Assembly (NCBI GenBank): GCA_964530625.1
Contig: CAZHAK010000004.1
Span: forward strand, 95,785-159,784
Source of the DNA: JABWCQ01 sp964530625
GTDB lineage: Bacteria > Electryoneota > RPQS01
Direction: 5' to 3'
Length of the DNA stretch: 64,000 nt
Position numbers and translations under genes: made by a program. Shown piece by piece: positions 1-10,100 of this stretch. The notes beneath the pieces are model-generated. The model was not told the origin of the DNA. It worked only from the letters and a program-made list of their open reading frames with translations, and ran no database searches. Numbering within the stretch: the first letter of the stretch is position 1; each line of letters opens with the position of its first letter.

Positions 1-664
1 TGGTGTAGTCGGGAGCCGGATTAAACTCCAGTTCGAAAACTTTCCCGATGTCGTGCAGCAGCGTTCCCGCAATCAACAAGTCCCGATGTAACTGCGGATA
101 GCGCAGGCAGGCGTTCTCCGCAAGTTTCGCCATCGAGAGCGTGTGCTCAGCCAGTCCGCCCACGGTCGAATGATGCCAGTTCTTGCCGCCCGGTGTTTCC
201 AGAAATTTCTTGCGCAGTCCTAAATCGTCGAACACGCTCAACAGCAACTGATGCAGATACGGCTCCTTGACCGTCTCCACAAGCTCCATCAATTGCTCGT
301 TGGCTTTCGTGGCAGACAAAGCCGAGTGCGGCAAAAAATTGCGGCGATCCGGTACCTCTTGCTCCGTCGCTTTGCGCAGCACCGAAATTACCAGCCCCGG
401 AGTGTTATTGTAAATATCCAAGCGGCCATCCACAAACACCGCGTCGCCGGCTTGAAGCGATTCCAGCGCGTCCTCAAATCCTTCCCACATCTTGCCGTCC
501 AGCTTGGCCGTGCTGTCCAGAAGCTCTACGATGAGAAAAAGCTCCCCGTTCTTCTTCGGACGGGTTTCGATCTTCGCCAAGAGATAAAACCCTTGCACAT
601 GATCGTTCGCCGAGTAGTTGCGAACCACTTTCAAATCGGGAGTCGTGGCCAGTGTGATCGTCAT
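1..664 (-). CDS. YhaM-like 3'-5' exoribonuclease (OB fold + HD domain), 3' end cut by window edge
   Basis: The reverse strand reads open from an ATG at 664 to the window edge, giving 221 residues. Residues 1-100 resemble a nucleic-acid-binding OB fold (start MTITLATTPDLKVV). The second half is an HD phosphohydrolase domain with HHSTVGGLAEHT at about 164-175 and the metal-binding HDIGK at 204-208. An OB fold followed by HD is the architecture of the YhaM/CBF1 family, which degrades RNA or single-stranded DNA from the 3' end in the cytoplasm. The start lies one base after the stop of the upstream TPR gene, so the two are probably co-transcribed. The C-terminal third lies outside the window. Family assignment is fairly sure; substrate is inferred. 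Confidence 0.8.
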   Translation of the reverse strand, partial: MTITLATTPDLKVVRNYSANDHVQGFYLLAKIETRPKKNGELFLIVELLDSTAKLDGKMWEGFEDALESLQAGDAVFVDGRLDIYNNTPGLVISVLRKATEQEVPDRRNFLPHSALSATKANEQLMELVETVKEPYLHQLLLSVFDDLGLRKKFLETPGGKNWHHSTVGGLAEHTLSMAKLAENACLRYPQLHRDLLIAGTLLHDIGKVFELEFNPAPDYT

Positions 665-665
665 G

Positions 666-1559
666 CTATTCGCACTCTTTCAGCCGCTTGTCAATCTCAT
701 CGAAATCCGCTTGCGGACGACCCGCTTCACGCGCCAGCACCGACATAATCATCAATTCATACTTCGCCATCCCGCGCTTGTTCGAAGCTTCCAAAGCGTT
801 CGCTTCCGCTAAATGACTTGCCCACTGCAAATACACATCGGCCAGTGTATAATGCGCCCAACCCGCGCGAAAATCCTTTTTCTCGCCGGTCATATTCTCC
901 CACTCTTCCCAAGCGGCCAGCGCGGCTTGCGCTCTTTCCTGCGCTTCATCAAAGTTGCGCAGTTCGGATAATGTCCCCGCCAAGTTATTATTGCTGGTCG
1001 CCTGCGCTCTCGTGCGGGCCACCGGATCAACAATCTGATCGGCCACCTGTATACTTTGCCGAAGCGTACGCTCCGACTCTGCCCAGTCTTTCAAGAAATA
1101 GCAGTCTACGTCAATACTGATCAAACAATCATGCTCTTCTTCGGCCGATCCAAACCGTTGCGCAAGATCAAGCGCGATGAAGTGTTTCTTGCGAGAATCG
1201 TTATAGTGTCCGCGCTTGCGATCAATCAATCCAAGTTTGCGCTCAACACGCGACAAAAGCCGGCCCGCTTCCGCTTCATTGCTTATCTCTTTTGCCTTCG
1301 CTGCGGCCTTCGTAAGCGTCGCTTCGGCGGAGTCCAGTTTCCCCTGACCGATCGCCACCAGCCCCTGCAAATATCCGTGCCAGACGAAATCGGACGGGGT
1401 CTTCAAATCCACCCGCAACGAAACGAGCGCTTCATCGAAGCGCTCATTGTCTATAGCTTCCTGAGCACGCTTGGCCCACGGATGGCCTTCCAGCAATCCC
1501 TGCGGTCTACCGGCCCAAGCAGTTGTCGTCAACAAAAAAATCAGTCCCCAAATGATCAT
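666..1559 (-). CDS. Secreted or periplasmic TPR-repeat protein
   Basis: This 297-residue protein starts with a short hydrophobic stretch (MIIWGLIFLLTTTAWAG) that looks like a signal peptide with an AWAG-type cleavage site. The rest is helical with TPR-like spacing of small and aromatic residues from about residue 30 to 270 (for example around ALVSLRVDL, DSAEATLTKAA and DEAQERAQAAL). TPR folds bind protein partners; no catalytic motif is visible. It sits between an outer-membrane barrel gene, whose stop is about 20 bases upstream, and the YhaM-like gene one base downstream, suggesting one transcript. A specific role cannot be assigned. Confidence 0.65.
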   Translation of the reverse strand: MIIWGLIFLLTTTAWAGRPQGLLEGHPWAKRAQEAIDNERFDEALVSLRVDLKTPSDFVWHGYLQGLVAIGQGKLDSAEATLTKAAAKAKEISNEAEAGRLLSRVERKLGLIDRKRGHYNDSRKKHFIALDLAQRFGSAEEEHDCLISIDVDCYFLKDWAESERTLRQSIQVADQIVDPVARTRAQATSNNNLAGTLSELRNFDEAQERAQAALAAWEEWENMTGEKKDFRAGWAHYTLADVYLQWASHLAEANALEASNKRGMAKYELMIMSVLAREAGRPQADFDEIDKRLKECE

Positions 1560-1578
1560 GGAGTATTTTCTGCAGAGG

Positions 1579-2790
1579 TTACATGCGGTAACTTATCGTC
1601 AACAAGGTCTGTGAACTGCGAATGTCTTCTTTCAAGCCGCTCGTGACTTGCTCCGTGTACGAAGCCGTCCGCCACGTCGCGTCAAGCATCACCGAACGGT
1701 CAATCAAAACACCGAAACCGAGTGACAACACACCCTTGTCCGCGTCACTGCCGGCATTCTTGAAATTGGACGGTTCAATGCTATAGCCCGCGCGGCCGCG
1801 AAGACCGTAAGCCGGGAAGAGATACTCACCGCCAAATGAAACCCGCGTCGTGCTCTCGTAGGTGTCGCGTATCTGCCGATTGGCTTCCGCGCGGCTCACG
1901 CCTTGGAACGGAGTCTCGCCGCGAAACTCGAGCGCTTGCCAATCACGATACTCAATATCCATCGCCGCCAGCCAGCGCCCCGGCGCGACACTGCCGCCGA
2001 TTCGCCAAATCCACGGATAAGACATCTTGTAATCGAAATAGCCGTCGTCCCCGTCGAAACTCCACTCCTCATTGATTGACATCGAGAACGGAGTCGAAGT
2101 GGACACACCAATGCGCACCAACCGACCCGGACGATACATTCCGCCCATGTTGAAATTCCAGCCGCCTAAATCAGTAAACAGCGACTGCTCCGTGTGCAGC
2201 CGTTCGCCGCTTTCCGTATAATCCCCTAAGAGCGAATAATCGCTTGACCCGGTCCAATAGTTGACCCCCGCTCCCACCGAAAGATTCGGCGAAATATCCA
2301 CAGCGGTCGCAAAAGACCACTGACCTAATCGCCCGCTCTCAAGTTCGTCAAAGTTTTCCCAATCCATTCCCGCCAGACCGCTCACCACCTGCGTCCGCCG
2401 ATCGTAGTCCGTGATCTGTGAGTAGCCAAATGCAAAACTCAGCGCGCCCTGGTACACCGGAACAGGGAACACAACACCCAAATTATTGAGTCGCAGCGCG
2501 TCCGTGGTGCCTTCTCGGCCTAAGCCGAAATAGTTCGCGTCATTCGAAAATCCCGTGCGCAACAGCGTCCCCTGAACTTCAATCCGCTTCACTTGCGCGA
2601 GTCCCGCCGGATTCCACCAGATCGCCGAATAATCATCGGCGATTCCCGTGTACGTGCCGCCTAATCCCAACGCGCGTGCGCCGGAGCCAAGCTGTTGACC
2701 ACCCGTCAAGAGCAAGCGCTCGGGAATCTCATCCTGAGCAAAAACGAAAGTTGCGAAAAGTAGCAGTGCGAGAAATGATATGCGTTTCAT
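1579..2790 (-). CDS. Outer-membrane beta-barrel protein, PorV / OmpP1-FadL / UPF0164-like
   Basis: With the ATG at 2790 the product has 403 residues. A TTG at 2826 would add 12 residues ahead of a normal signal peptide and is less likely. The signal peptide (MKRISFLALLLFATFVFAQ) is followed by the segment GARALGLGGTYTGIADDYSA and then WWNPAGLAQ, the family hallmark of PorV/PorQ and FadL-like barrels. Alternating polar/aromatic strands continue to the C-terminus, which ends in a strand with LLTISYRM. PorV-like proteins act in the outer membrane and, in type IX secretion organisms, shuttle sorted cargo; that would fit the many sorted proteins here, but a simple porin role is equally possible. 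Confidence 0.7.
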   Translation of the reverse strand: MKRISFLALLLFATFVFAQDEIPERLLLTGGQQLGSGARALGLGGTYTGIADDYSAIWWNPAGLAQVKRIEVQGTLLRTGFSNDANYFGLGREGTTDALRLNNLGVVFPVPVYQGALSFAFGYSQITDYDRRTQVVSGLAGMDWENFDELESGRLGQWSFATAVDISPNLSVGAGVNYWTGSSDYSLLGDYTESGERLHTEQSLFTDLGGWNFNMGGMYRPGRLVRIGVSTSTPFSMSINEEWSFDGDDGYFDYKMSYPWIWRIGGSVAPGRWLAAMDIEYRDWQALEFRGETPFQGVSRAEANRQIRDTYESTTRVSFGGEYLFPAYGLRGRAGYSIEPSNFKNAGSDADKGVLSLGFGVLIDRSVMLDATWRTASYTEQVTSGLKEDIRSSQTLLTISYRM

Positions 2791-2838
2791 GATAATTATT
2801 TTTTGCGTTAGCCGCGACAGCGACAATGGATAAGCCGC

Positions 2839-2868
2839 GCCGTTGTGGGTCTCCAGACCCGCAATGGC
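2839..2868 (+). repeat. Interspersed palindrome, copy A
   Basis: A 30-bp imperfect palindrome centred on GGGTCTCCAGACCC. Arms GCC/GGC, TTG/CAA and GGGTC/GACCC pair, with two G-T wobbles, giving a 13-pair stem and a TCCA loop. It lies between the lipoprotein stop and the barrel gene start. Near-identical copies are at 3586, 18977, 46407 and 63948. Confidence 0.85.
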
Positions 2869-2887
2869 AAATCCGCGCCTGTGCAGG

Positions 2888-3481
2888 TTATCTACGCCGT
2901 TTGCCGTTGCGCTTCTGTGAACTGTCGTCCTGCGGTGCAGGATCCTTCACCGTCGGCGGTGCTGCCGGCGGAGGAGGAGCAGGCTGTGCATAGGTCGCTC
3001 CGCCACCCATGCCACCATTCCCAATCACTGGCGGAGGCGCGGTAGCTTCAGACGATCTGCGGCCCGGTCGTTGTGACGGTGGTTCTCCCGGTGCGCCCGG
3101 AGTGCCCGGTCCCCAATGCGGATAACGATGATGCCAATCGTGCCACCACGGACGGCTGTAATAATCGTAATAGCCGTAGTAACTTCTATAATAATTCGGC
3201 GAGAATCTGTCAAAATCAAAACCCCACCTCGTGTACCCGCGCGGACGACCCCAATACGACCACGAATCATTGTAATACGGATCGTAACTCGGATACACGT
3301 CCACCGTCTCAGGTTTCGTCAACGTCGTATCAATCGCCGTCGAATCATAGCGATTATAAAGCGAATTCGACGAAAAAGGACCGTTATCCTCCATCCCCGG
3401 ACGATAAAGTTTCGTGTAGCAACCCGTGGACAATATCATCAGCCCAAGCGTCGCCGTCAAAAGTAGTAAGCGGGTTCTCAT
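2888..3481 (-). CDS. Tyr/Pro/Gly-rich putative lipoprotein
   Basis: This 197-residue protein begins with a lipoprotein signal peptide whose lipobox ends LSTGC (Cys 21), so the mature protein should be lipid-anchored. The middle is rich in Tyr, Trp, Arg and His (residues 65-125), and the tail is Pro/Gly/Ala-rich and ends in basic residues (KRNGKRRR). Such low-complexity composition suggests a cell-surface or periplasmic structural or adhesive role, but I recognise no family. AGAGG about 6 bases upstream of the ATG supports the start. Palindrome copies flank it on both sides (2839 and 3586). Confidence 0.6.
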   Translation of the reverse strand: MRTRLLLLTATLGLMILSTGCYTKLYRPGMEDNGPFSSNSLYNRYDSTAIDTTLTKPETVDVYPSYDPYYNDSWSYWGRPRGYTRWGFDFDRFSPNYYRSYYGYYDYYSRPWWHDWHHRYPHWGPGTPGAPGEPPSQRPGRRSSEATAPPPVIGNGGMGGGATYAQPAPPPPAAPPTVKDPAPQDDSSQKRNGKRRR

Positions 3482-3585
3482 TCTAACCTCTGTCTATCTA
3501 TTGCAGGACTGCATAATCGTTTCGCTTCGTGCAGCCGCGTGATCAAACAACTCCAAATATTTCTCACCGAGTCCAGCGCCAACTC

Positions 3586-3615
3586 GCCGTTGTGGGTCTC
3601 CAGACCCGCGATGGC
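3586..3615 (+). repeat. Interspersed palindrome, copy B
   Basis: Second copy of the 30-bp palindrome, differing by one base in the right arm (CGA instead of CAA, still pairable by a wobble). It lies just downstream of the ornithine carbamoyltransferase stop codon, within the minus-strand gene run. Confidence 0.85.
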
Positions 3616-3630
3616 AAATTAGCTGGCTGG

Positions 3631-4554
3631 CTACTTCGTCTCCATCAACACCATCATCACGGCCTTTTGCGCATGCAGACGATTCTCGGCTTGATCAAAG
3701 ACCACACTGTGCGGACCGTCCATAACACCATCGGTTATCTCTTTGCCGCGTTCAGCCGGTAAACAATGCAAAATAATGCAATTCTTGTCAGCATGCGAAA
3801 CTAGCTTCTCGTTCACCTGAAACGGTTGCAACTTGCGCGCCTTTTCGTCTGCCTGCTCTTTTTGGCCCATCGAGGCCCAAACATCCGTATAGATCACGTG
3901 CGAGCCCGTCACAGCCTTCACCGGATCATGTTCAATTGTCACTCGCGAACCGCCCGACTTATTCGCCGCGTCCACAAGCGTCATGTCCGGCAGCGTATCT
4001 TCCGCCGTGCCAATCACCAATTCAAAATTCAGCCGCTGCGCCAATTCCAGCCAGCTATTCGTGATATTATTCCCGTCCCCTAAATAGGTGATACGGAAAT
4101 CATCAAATCGGTTTAACTTCTCATAGACCGTCTGAATATCAGCCATAATCTGACACGGATGCGAATAATCCGTCAAGCCGTTGATAATCGGAATGTCCGC
4201 GTATCTCGCAAGCTCCTCGACGTCCGCGTGGCTGAACGTGCGAATCATGATCCCGCCCAAATAGCGCGACAAAACCTTCGCCGCGTCCGCAATCGTCTCA
4301 CGTTTGCCGAGTTCAATCTCCTTTTCCGTGATGTAAATCGCATTGCCGCCAAGCTCAGCAATGCCCACCTCAAAGGAAATTCTCGTCCGCAAACTTGCCT
4401 TGTGAAAGATCAATCCCCAAGTCTGCCCCCCCAAAGGACGAACCTCTTGATTGGTGTTCCTACGCTCTTTCAACTCGCAGGCAAGCGCAATTGTTTCAAT
4501 GATTTCGTCCCGATTGAAGTCGGTCACGGCTAAAAAATCGCGATGTGGTCGCAT
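3631..4554 (-). CDS. argF: Ornithine carbamoyltransferase
   Basis: The 307-residue product matches the length and motifs of ornithine carbamoyltransferases, which join ornithine and carbamoyl phosphate to make citrulline in arginine synthesis. The carbamoyl-phosphate loop reads KASLRTR (about residues 52-58), HPCQ follows at about 132, DVWASMG is the ornithine-side motif and HCLPAERG the C-terminal catalytic motif. The SLRTR form instead of STRTR is a known variant, so I favour ornithine over N-acylornithine as the substrate; a trace of doubt remains. It is apparently not next to other arg genes in this window. Confidence 0.9.
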   Translation of the reverse strand: MRPHRDFLAVTDFNRDEIIETIALACELKERRNTNQEVRPLGGQTWGLIFHKASLRTRISFEVGIAELGGNAIYITEKEIELGKRETIADAAKVLSRYLGGIMIRTFSHADVEELARYADIPIINGLTDYSHPCQIMADIQTVYEKLNRFDDFRITYLGDGNNITNSWLELAQRLNFELVIGTAEDTLPDMTLVDAANKSGGSRVTIEHDPVKAVTGSHVIYTDVWASMGQKEQADEKARKLQPFQVNEKLVSHADKNCIILHCLPAERGKEITDGVMDGPHSVVFDQAENRLHAQKAVMMVLMETK

Positions 4555-4608
4555 AAATGCTGATTAACTTAAATTATTGTCCGAATTATTCAAAACTCAG
4601 CGTGTCAA

Positions 4609-7005
4609 CTACTTCAAAAACATGAGCTTCTGTGTTCCGTAGAAATTGCCTTTGGCGGTCATCCGCACAAAGTAGATACCCGAGGTCAACTGCGCGCCGC
4701 CGTTGCTCGTGCCATTCCAGCGCAATTCATAACGGCCCGGTGCCGGCGGAGCTTCCGTGCTCGACCAAACAAGCTGACCCAAAAGATTGTGAATCGCAAA
4801 TTGAATCGGCCCCGAACCCGGCGCGTCATACGCAATCGTCGTCGCCGGATTGAACGGATTCGGATAAATCTTTGTCATCCGGTATTCCGTCGGAAACGGC
4901 GAAGGCCGCTCCGGTGAAGCCAGGTCCACGCCGCCCACAACCTCAACATTGTCAAAGTGAATTCCCAAATCACCCAACAGAGCGTCCGTCTGCAAGCGGA
5001 AGCGAATGTACACGTTGTTTCCGGCCCAGCCGCTCAAATCACAGTACGAGCGCGTCCACGGCACCTGTAAATCCGAAAATCCGCGCACGACTTGCCAATC
5101 CGAGTTGTTCACGGATACTTCCATAAAGAAACTGTCAGCAGGCATATCCAATCTGCCGCGGCGGTCAAAAACCAGATGATACGCGTTGCCGCCCGTCAAA
5201 TCAAGAGTCTGATTGAGCGTAAACGTCGTGTTCCAATTGCTCCCGTACTGCGAGCGATAGCCTTCTCCGTTCGTGTAAACAACCATCCCGAAATTTAGCG
5301 ACGTCGTATCCACGTCCTGTCGCCATTCGCCGCCTGTTCCCCCCGCCGTCCAATCACCCAAGCCGTCCTCAAAATCTTCGCTGAAAAGTGTGTTTCCGCT
5401 CGGCAGCGTAAATGTAAAACTCGTGTCACGATCCAGATAGAAATGTACCCAGCGCGCTACTTGGTTTACTTGCTGTGGTTCAATTCGCAAATGACACGTG
5501 CCTTGCGGTTTCGACAGCTGCAGAGGACTGTTCACGTCGTAGGTCTGCGGAAATCCGTTGTCAAAATAAATCTTCGCCGGAACAGCCTGACTGCTCTCAT
5601 TGACTACATTGATTGTCAGATTGTACCACGGCAGCGGATCCAACTCAAGAATCGCGCTGGTAGGAAGGTCGCCCGGATTAATCGTTACGGTTGTCGTATC
5701 GTTCCGATATCCTTCCTTGCGCGCCAACACCGTCACCTGTCCAGCCGGCGGCAAAAATGTCGCGCGCCCGAACTCCTCGTTCGTGTACCACGGATTCAAT
5801 ATCGGTGACCACGTATTCAATATCCGCCACTCCGCCGAAATCGGTTCGCTCGTCGCGCTGTTTCGCGTGTAAATCTTCAACGGAGCACCTTGATTGTCCA
5901 TATCTCCGCTGACCGGGTAATTAATCACCCGACGGCACAACCACTGCATCGGAGGAAGCAAAGAATTCGTTAGACCGTAGTAGTTTGGATGATTTGTGGA
6001 ATCACACGGAGGTTGAATCACCGTTGTGTTCGGACTTGTTTCCGTCAAAATCTGAATCGTTCCCAAGTCACGATAAAACCAATCCTGCAAATCTCCGTTG
6101 CGCGTCGCACCAAATACGTCCAGATATGGGCCGATAACATCGCTTTCATATCTGGCGGTTTTCGAAATATAGCCTTGCATCACTCGGTGAATCGCGGCGC
6201 TGTCCGGAGAGAACTTCGCCGCTCCGTCCGGCCCCCACTGCCAAGCTACGATACATCGGTCTGCCACGCGCCCCGAACGAGACGAATGCCAAACAATTGA
6301 CGTCGTCGGTTTAATCTGTCGCGCAAAGTCCCGAACCGCGCGTGCCTCAGGCTCCGAAAACGGACCAGGTCCGCGATAATAATCAAACGGCTCTTCACTG
6401 CCCCGCACCCAAATTGAATCCCCGTATATCCAATTCAAATCAAAATTACGATTCAAATCCACGCCGCAAGAATCCCAGCCCGAACCCGGCCAGATATTGC
6501 AACTGTCCCCGGTATACTCCGGCGGGCGATAGCCGTTCTTTCGCCAAGTGTTGTCCCAGCCCCGCGAAATCACCTCAAGCCCATCCGGATTCATCGTCGG
6601 AATAACATAAATCTGTGTCTGATTGCGCAGCGTCCGGAACGGTTCTTGATTCAGAGGCGGCGCCACAAGTCTTTGCATGAATCTAATCGTCGCCTCCATA
6701 CCCGCCACTTCCTCAGCATGAATATGAGCGATTATCAATACCGTCGGCTCATCCTCAAAGTCATCTACATTGTCCGAAATTTTCACCGCATAAAGCGGGT
6801 ACTGCTGAGCCAACTGATCGCCGCGAGAATGCCCAATGGAATCCACCCGCACAAATGTCGGATTCGCGGCTTGCAGGTCAAAAATAAACTGATAAAGTTC
6901 TTCCCGCGTGTGATAGCACTCGCCAAGAGGCTGTGCGAACACTCCGCCCGCCAACAAAATCATCCCTAACATACACAAGATACCGCGCATGATGCTCTTC
7001 TTCAT
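4609..7005 (-). CDS. Secreted zinc carboxypeptidase (M14) with C-terminal sorting domain
   Basis: Taking the ATG at 7005 gives 798 residues with the signal peptide MKKSIMRGILCMLGMILL and cleavage near VFAQ. A GTG at 7029 would lengthen it by 8 residues. The M14 catalytic domain (about residues 30-360) shows the zinc motif HAEE, the substrate-binding NPDG and DLNRNF, the third zinc ligand in WHSS and the catalytic Glu in ILTETSP. Middle regions are beta-rich, including a jelly-roll-like stretch around SEDFEDGLGDW. The last 85 residues form a sorting domain starting YPNPFNPATT and ending KLMFLK, so the enzyme is probably exported by type IX secretion and degrades extracellular peptides. Confidence 0.88.
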   Translation of the reverse strand: MKKSIMRGILCMLGMILLAGGVFAQPLGECYHTREELYQFIFDLQAANPTFVRVDSIGHSRGDQLAQQYPLYAVKISDNVDDFEDEPTVLIIAHIHAEEVAGMEATIRFMQRLVAPPLNQEPFRTLRNQTQIYVIPTMNPDGLEVISRGWDNTWRKNGYRPPEYTGDSCNIWPGSGWDSCGVDLNRNFDLNWIYGDSIWVRGSEEPFDYYRGPGPFSEPEARAVRDFARQIKPTTSIVWHSSRSGRVADRCIVAWQWGPDGAAKFSPDSAAIHRVMQGYISKTARYESDVIGPYLDVFGATRNGDLQDWFYRDLGTIQILTETSPNTTVIQPPCDSTNHPNYYGLTNSLLPPMQWLCRRVINYPVSGDMDNQGAPLKIYTRNSATSEPISAEWRILNTWSPILNPWYTNEEFGRATFLPPAGQVTVLARKEGYRNDTTTVTINPGDLPTSAILELDPLPWYNLTINVVNESSQAVPAKIYFDNGFPQTYDVNSPLQLSKPQGTCHLRIEPQQVNQVARWVHFYLDRDTSFTFTLPSGNTLFSEDFEDGLGDWTAGGTGGEWRQDVDTTSLNFGMVVYTNGEGYRSQYGSNWNTTFTLNQTLDLTGGNAYHLVFDRRGRLDMPADSFFMEVSVNNSDWQVVRGFSDLQVPWTRSYCDLSGWAGNNVYIRFRLQTDALLGDLGIHFDNVEVVGGVDLASPERPSPFPTEYRMTKIYPNPFNPATTIAYDAPGSGPIQFAIHNLLGQLVWSSTEAPPAPGRYELRWNGTSNGGAQLTSGIYFVRMTAKGNFYGTQKLMFLK

Positions 7006-7080
7006 GTGTAAAATCGTCTTCAAATCCACTCCCTCGTTCGGTTGGCTGTAACAAACGTTCCAAAATTCAAGGCAAAATAC

Positions 7081-7114
7081 TTACGGCGCGGGACGCTCTC
7101 GCCCCGCGCCGTAA
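7081..7114 (-). terminator. GC-rich perfect hairpin after the 7121-10246 gene
   Basis: A 12-bp perfect inverted repeat (TTACGGCGCGGG with CCCGCGCCGTAA) begins 7 bases past the minus-strand stop. The minus strand continues into a weak T-rich stretch, so it may end transcription. Its GC-rich loop resembles the other palindromic elements of this window, so it may instead be one of them. Confidence 0.5.
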
Positions 7115-7120
7115 ATCGCG

Positions 7121-10100
7121 CTATCTGATCAATGTCATCTTCTTCACCGACTGGAAGCTCGGAGTTTCCAAACGGTAGAAATACACGCCCGAAGCCAAAG
7201 CCGCCGCGTCAAACCGCACGTGATACGTGCCCGCGTGCATCACTTTGTCGACCAATACGTCAACCTGCTGGCCAAGCGTATTGTAAATCGCAACCTTCAC
7301 CGCTTCCGTCGCCGGAATCGTGAAACGGAAATCCGTCGTCGGGTTAAACGGATTGGGATAGTTCTGCGTCAACGTGTATTCCTTCGGCAGCGGAGCCGGA
7401 ACCTCCGTCACTCCCACCGTGAAATCATTCACCCAGTTGCCCCACAGATTTTCCAAAGGCTCCTTACCCGATGAACGCCAATCCACCCACACCGCCACCG
7501 TGCCGCCATGATAATCATGCGCCAACGCCGGCTGGGTCTGATTCTGGTATTCGACGTTTATCATGCCGCCAAATACAGCGGAGTCGTTATCAGTCAGATG
7601 CCACCATGATTCAGCGAATTCTCCGTCTTCCTTGATGTGAACACCGTAAATATCCTTGTAAGGATTTGTACGGCCATCTTCCCAAGCCATATAAATTCCG
7701 TCGTCCCACTCAACCAACAGCTGCTGATCCGACTGGTCGCTCGCGCCCTGACAAATAGCACGGCCCGTCGCCTCCGGCCAAATCCGCGATCCGTCCGGAT
7801 TCAATTTCTGCGCGTAAAGATCCAAGTGAGCTCCATTGCGGAAGTCCTGCCAGACCACGAACACGCGGCTCTGACTGTCCACCGCGAGCCGCGGAATCTT
7901 CTGAAGATGCGGCGCCGTGACGATTAAGCGCCCGTTACTCGTCCACTGCGCTTCACCGTTCGCGTTAAACCGCTGCCCATAGATGTCGCTGTTCTGCTGC
8001 TCAACACGGGAATCCGACCAAACGAAATACATCCCGCCTTGACCGTCATAGGCAACTTGTGCTTCCGCCTGCACCCGGGGTGCCGACGATACCGTCTCCC
8101 GCCAAGCCACTGATCCGTCCGAGCAAACCTTCGCCGCCGCAATATCATACTCGCCAAACTCGCCCGTTTGCCACACAGCCACCACGCAACCGCTTTCGTC
8201 CGCGGCAACACTATGAAGCAAGTCGTCATTATCTAAATTATCTGACATCAGGACAGGATTCTGCCACAACGGCTCGCAGTTCGGACCCATCCGCATCGCA
8301 TAAACATCCAACTGAAAACTCAAATCAAAACCCGACCAAACCACAAAACAGCCGCCCGCTCCGTCCGGCACGACCTTCGCGTCCCGCTGATCCACGTTCG
8401 ATAGCGCAACCACCGCACCGGCTTGATCACAGCGCAGATGCCCGTCCGATCCAACCTGCTGCAAACGAATCTGGTTCACGCCGTCCGTCAAGTTCTCAAA
8501 TGAACAGAAAAATCCGTTGTTCCCGTCTTCACATACCTCAGGATTGCTCTGCTCAAAGCGGTTACCCGATGCGCTCACCGGAGCCATCGTCGTGCCGTTC
8601 TCCGGAATATGACTAAACGTGCGCTCATACGTCGTATCCAATACCTGATACATGATCTGAACACCAAGATTGCCCCCGCGAGCGTCCTCCCAAACGAAGG
8701 CCACGTTCCCGTGGAACATCCGAATGCTCGTCGGATTCCGAGCGTTCCCGTCCAAACCGAAAATGATCTCATAATTGTTGTCCACCGTGCAATCTGCGAT
8801 GCCTATCTTCGCGACCGACAACGTCCGCGATCCCCGATAAAAGTCCGAGTACATCGCCAAATAAAAATCTCCGTCGCCGCCGGCCCGAAGCACAGCTTCC
8901 TGTTGCTGGTTCCCGTTCGTGCTGATCGCCACACCGCACTCGCCGCAAACGTGATTACCCGAAGCGTTCAAATGCCCGCTATAGAGATCGTACTGATTGA
9001 TATTCCCCGGTTCCTGACGCGTGTCATCCCACGCGTACAATCCGCCGCCCGAAAGATCCGTCGTCAAACGGCTGTTGTCGCGCGTTGCGCCCGTTCCGCC
9101 GCCGCCTGCGTCACCGCATACTCGCACGCCGTTCACGGTCCACGAGTGAGTCCCGGCAGGAAGTGTCTTCTGAGCATACACTTCTTCAACCGAGCCGTTC
9201 ACGCGCGTATCCTGCCAGCACGTCAGCGCGCCGTCCTGAGCGTCATTGTTAAAACTCGGGGTGATGCGCGGCCCGTCCTGATTGTCCGGTGCGTCGCACA
9301 AAATGATGCCGTTCACCGCCCACGTCGCCGATCCGTTCCCGTCGAATCGCTGCATGTAAAGATCGTTCGAGATCCCCGTGCGTTCGTCTCGCCAAACATA
9401 GTAAGCGCCGCCCGTTGTGTAATCCGGGCAGAGCTTCAGTCCTAATTGACGGCCCTCGGCGTTGCACACCGGAATCCCGTTCACACCGCTGCCCCACGGC
9501 AACGTGCCCGCGTTCGTAATCTTTGCCGTAAACACGTTGCCGCCGTCACGAGCGTCACCCCAGCCGACGATCAGACCGCCTTGCCCGTCTGTATCCGCCG
9601 TGATACCGGTTTGATCACCCTGACTGTTCGTTACTTCCAATGCGCCCGGCCACATCCGGTTGCCGTTTGAGTCAATCCGCCGAGCGAAAATATCCACGCT
9701 GCCCAAACGGTCGTCTTCCCAGGCGATTACCGCGCCGCCTGCGCCGTCACTGGCCCCGCGCAAAGTTGCTTCAAGCGTCATCGACGTCATGTTCGTGTCT
9801 ACGACCTTTCCCCCCGGAGTCCAGAGCAGCTCGCCGGCATAGTTCAGCTTTTGAGCAAACACGTCGCCCGTGCTGTCATATCGAAAATCAATCCAAGTTA
9901 TAATAAATCCGCCGTCCGTCACGATGGGTTCCGGGTCTTCCTGACGATACGGATGATTGATGACATGAACAGGCCAACCCGGAGCCAAATCGCCGTCCGG
10001 TTCGATCAATTGCGCAAATACATCGCGGTCACCCGTCCGCGTATCCGACCATACCAAAATGGTGTAACCGTTCGCGTCTGTGTAAGCCGCGCGCTGCCAT

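Noticed and set aside
8609..9445. A 278-codon open frame antisense to the 7121-10246 repeat protein
   Set aside because: No family resemblance; the opposite strand has a signal peptide, repeats and a sorting domain.
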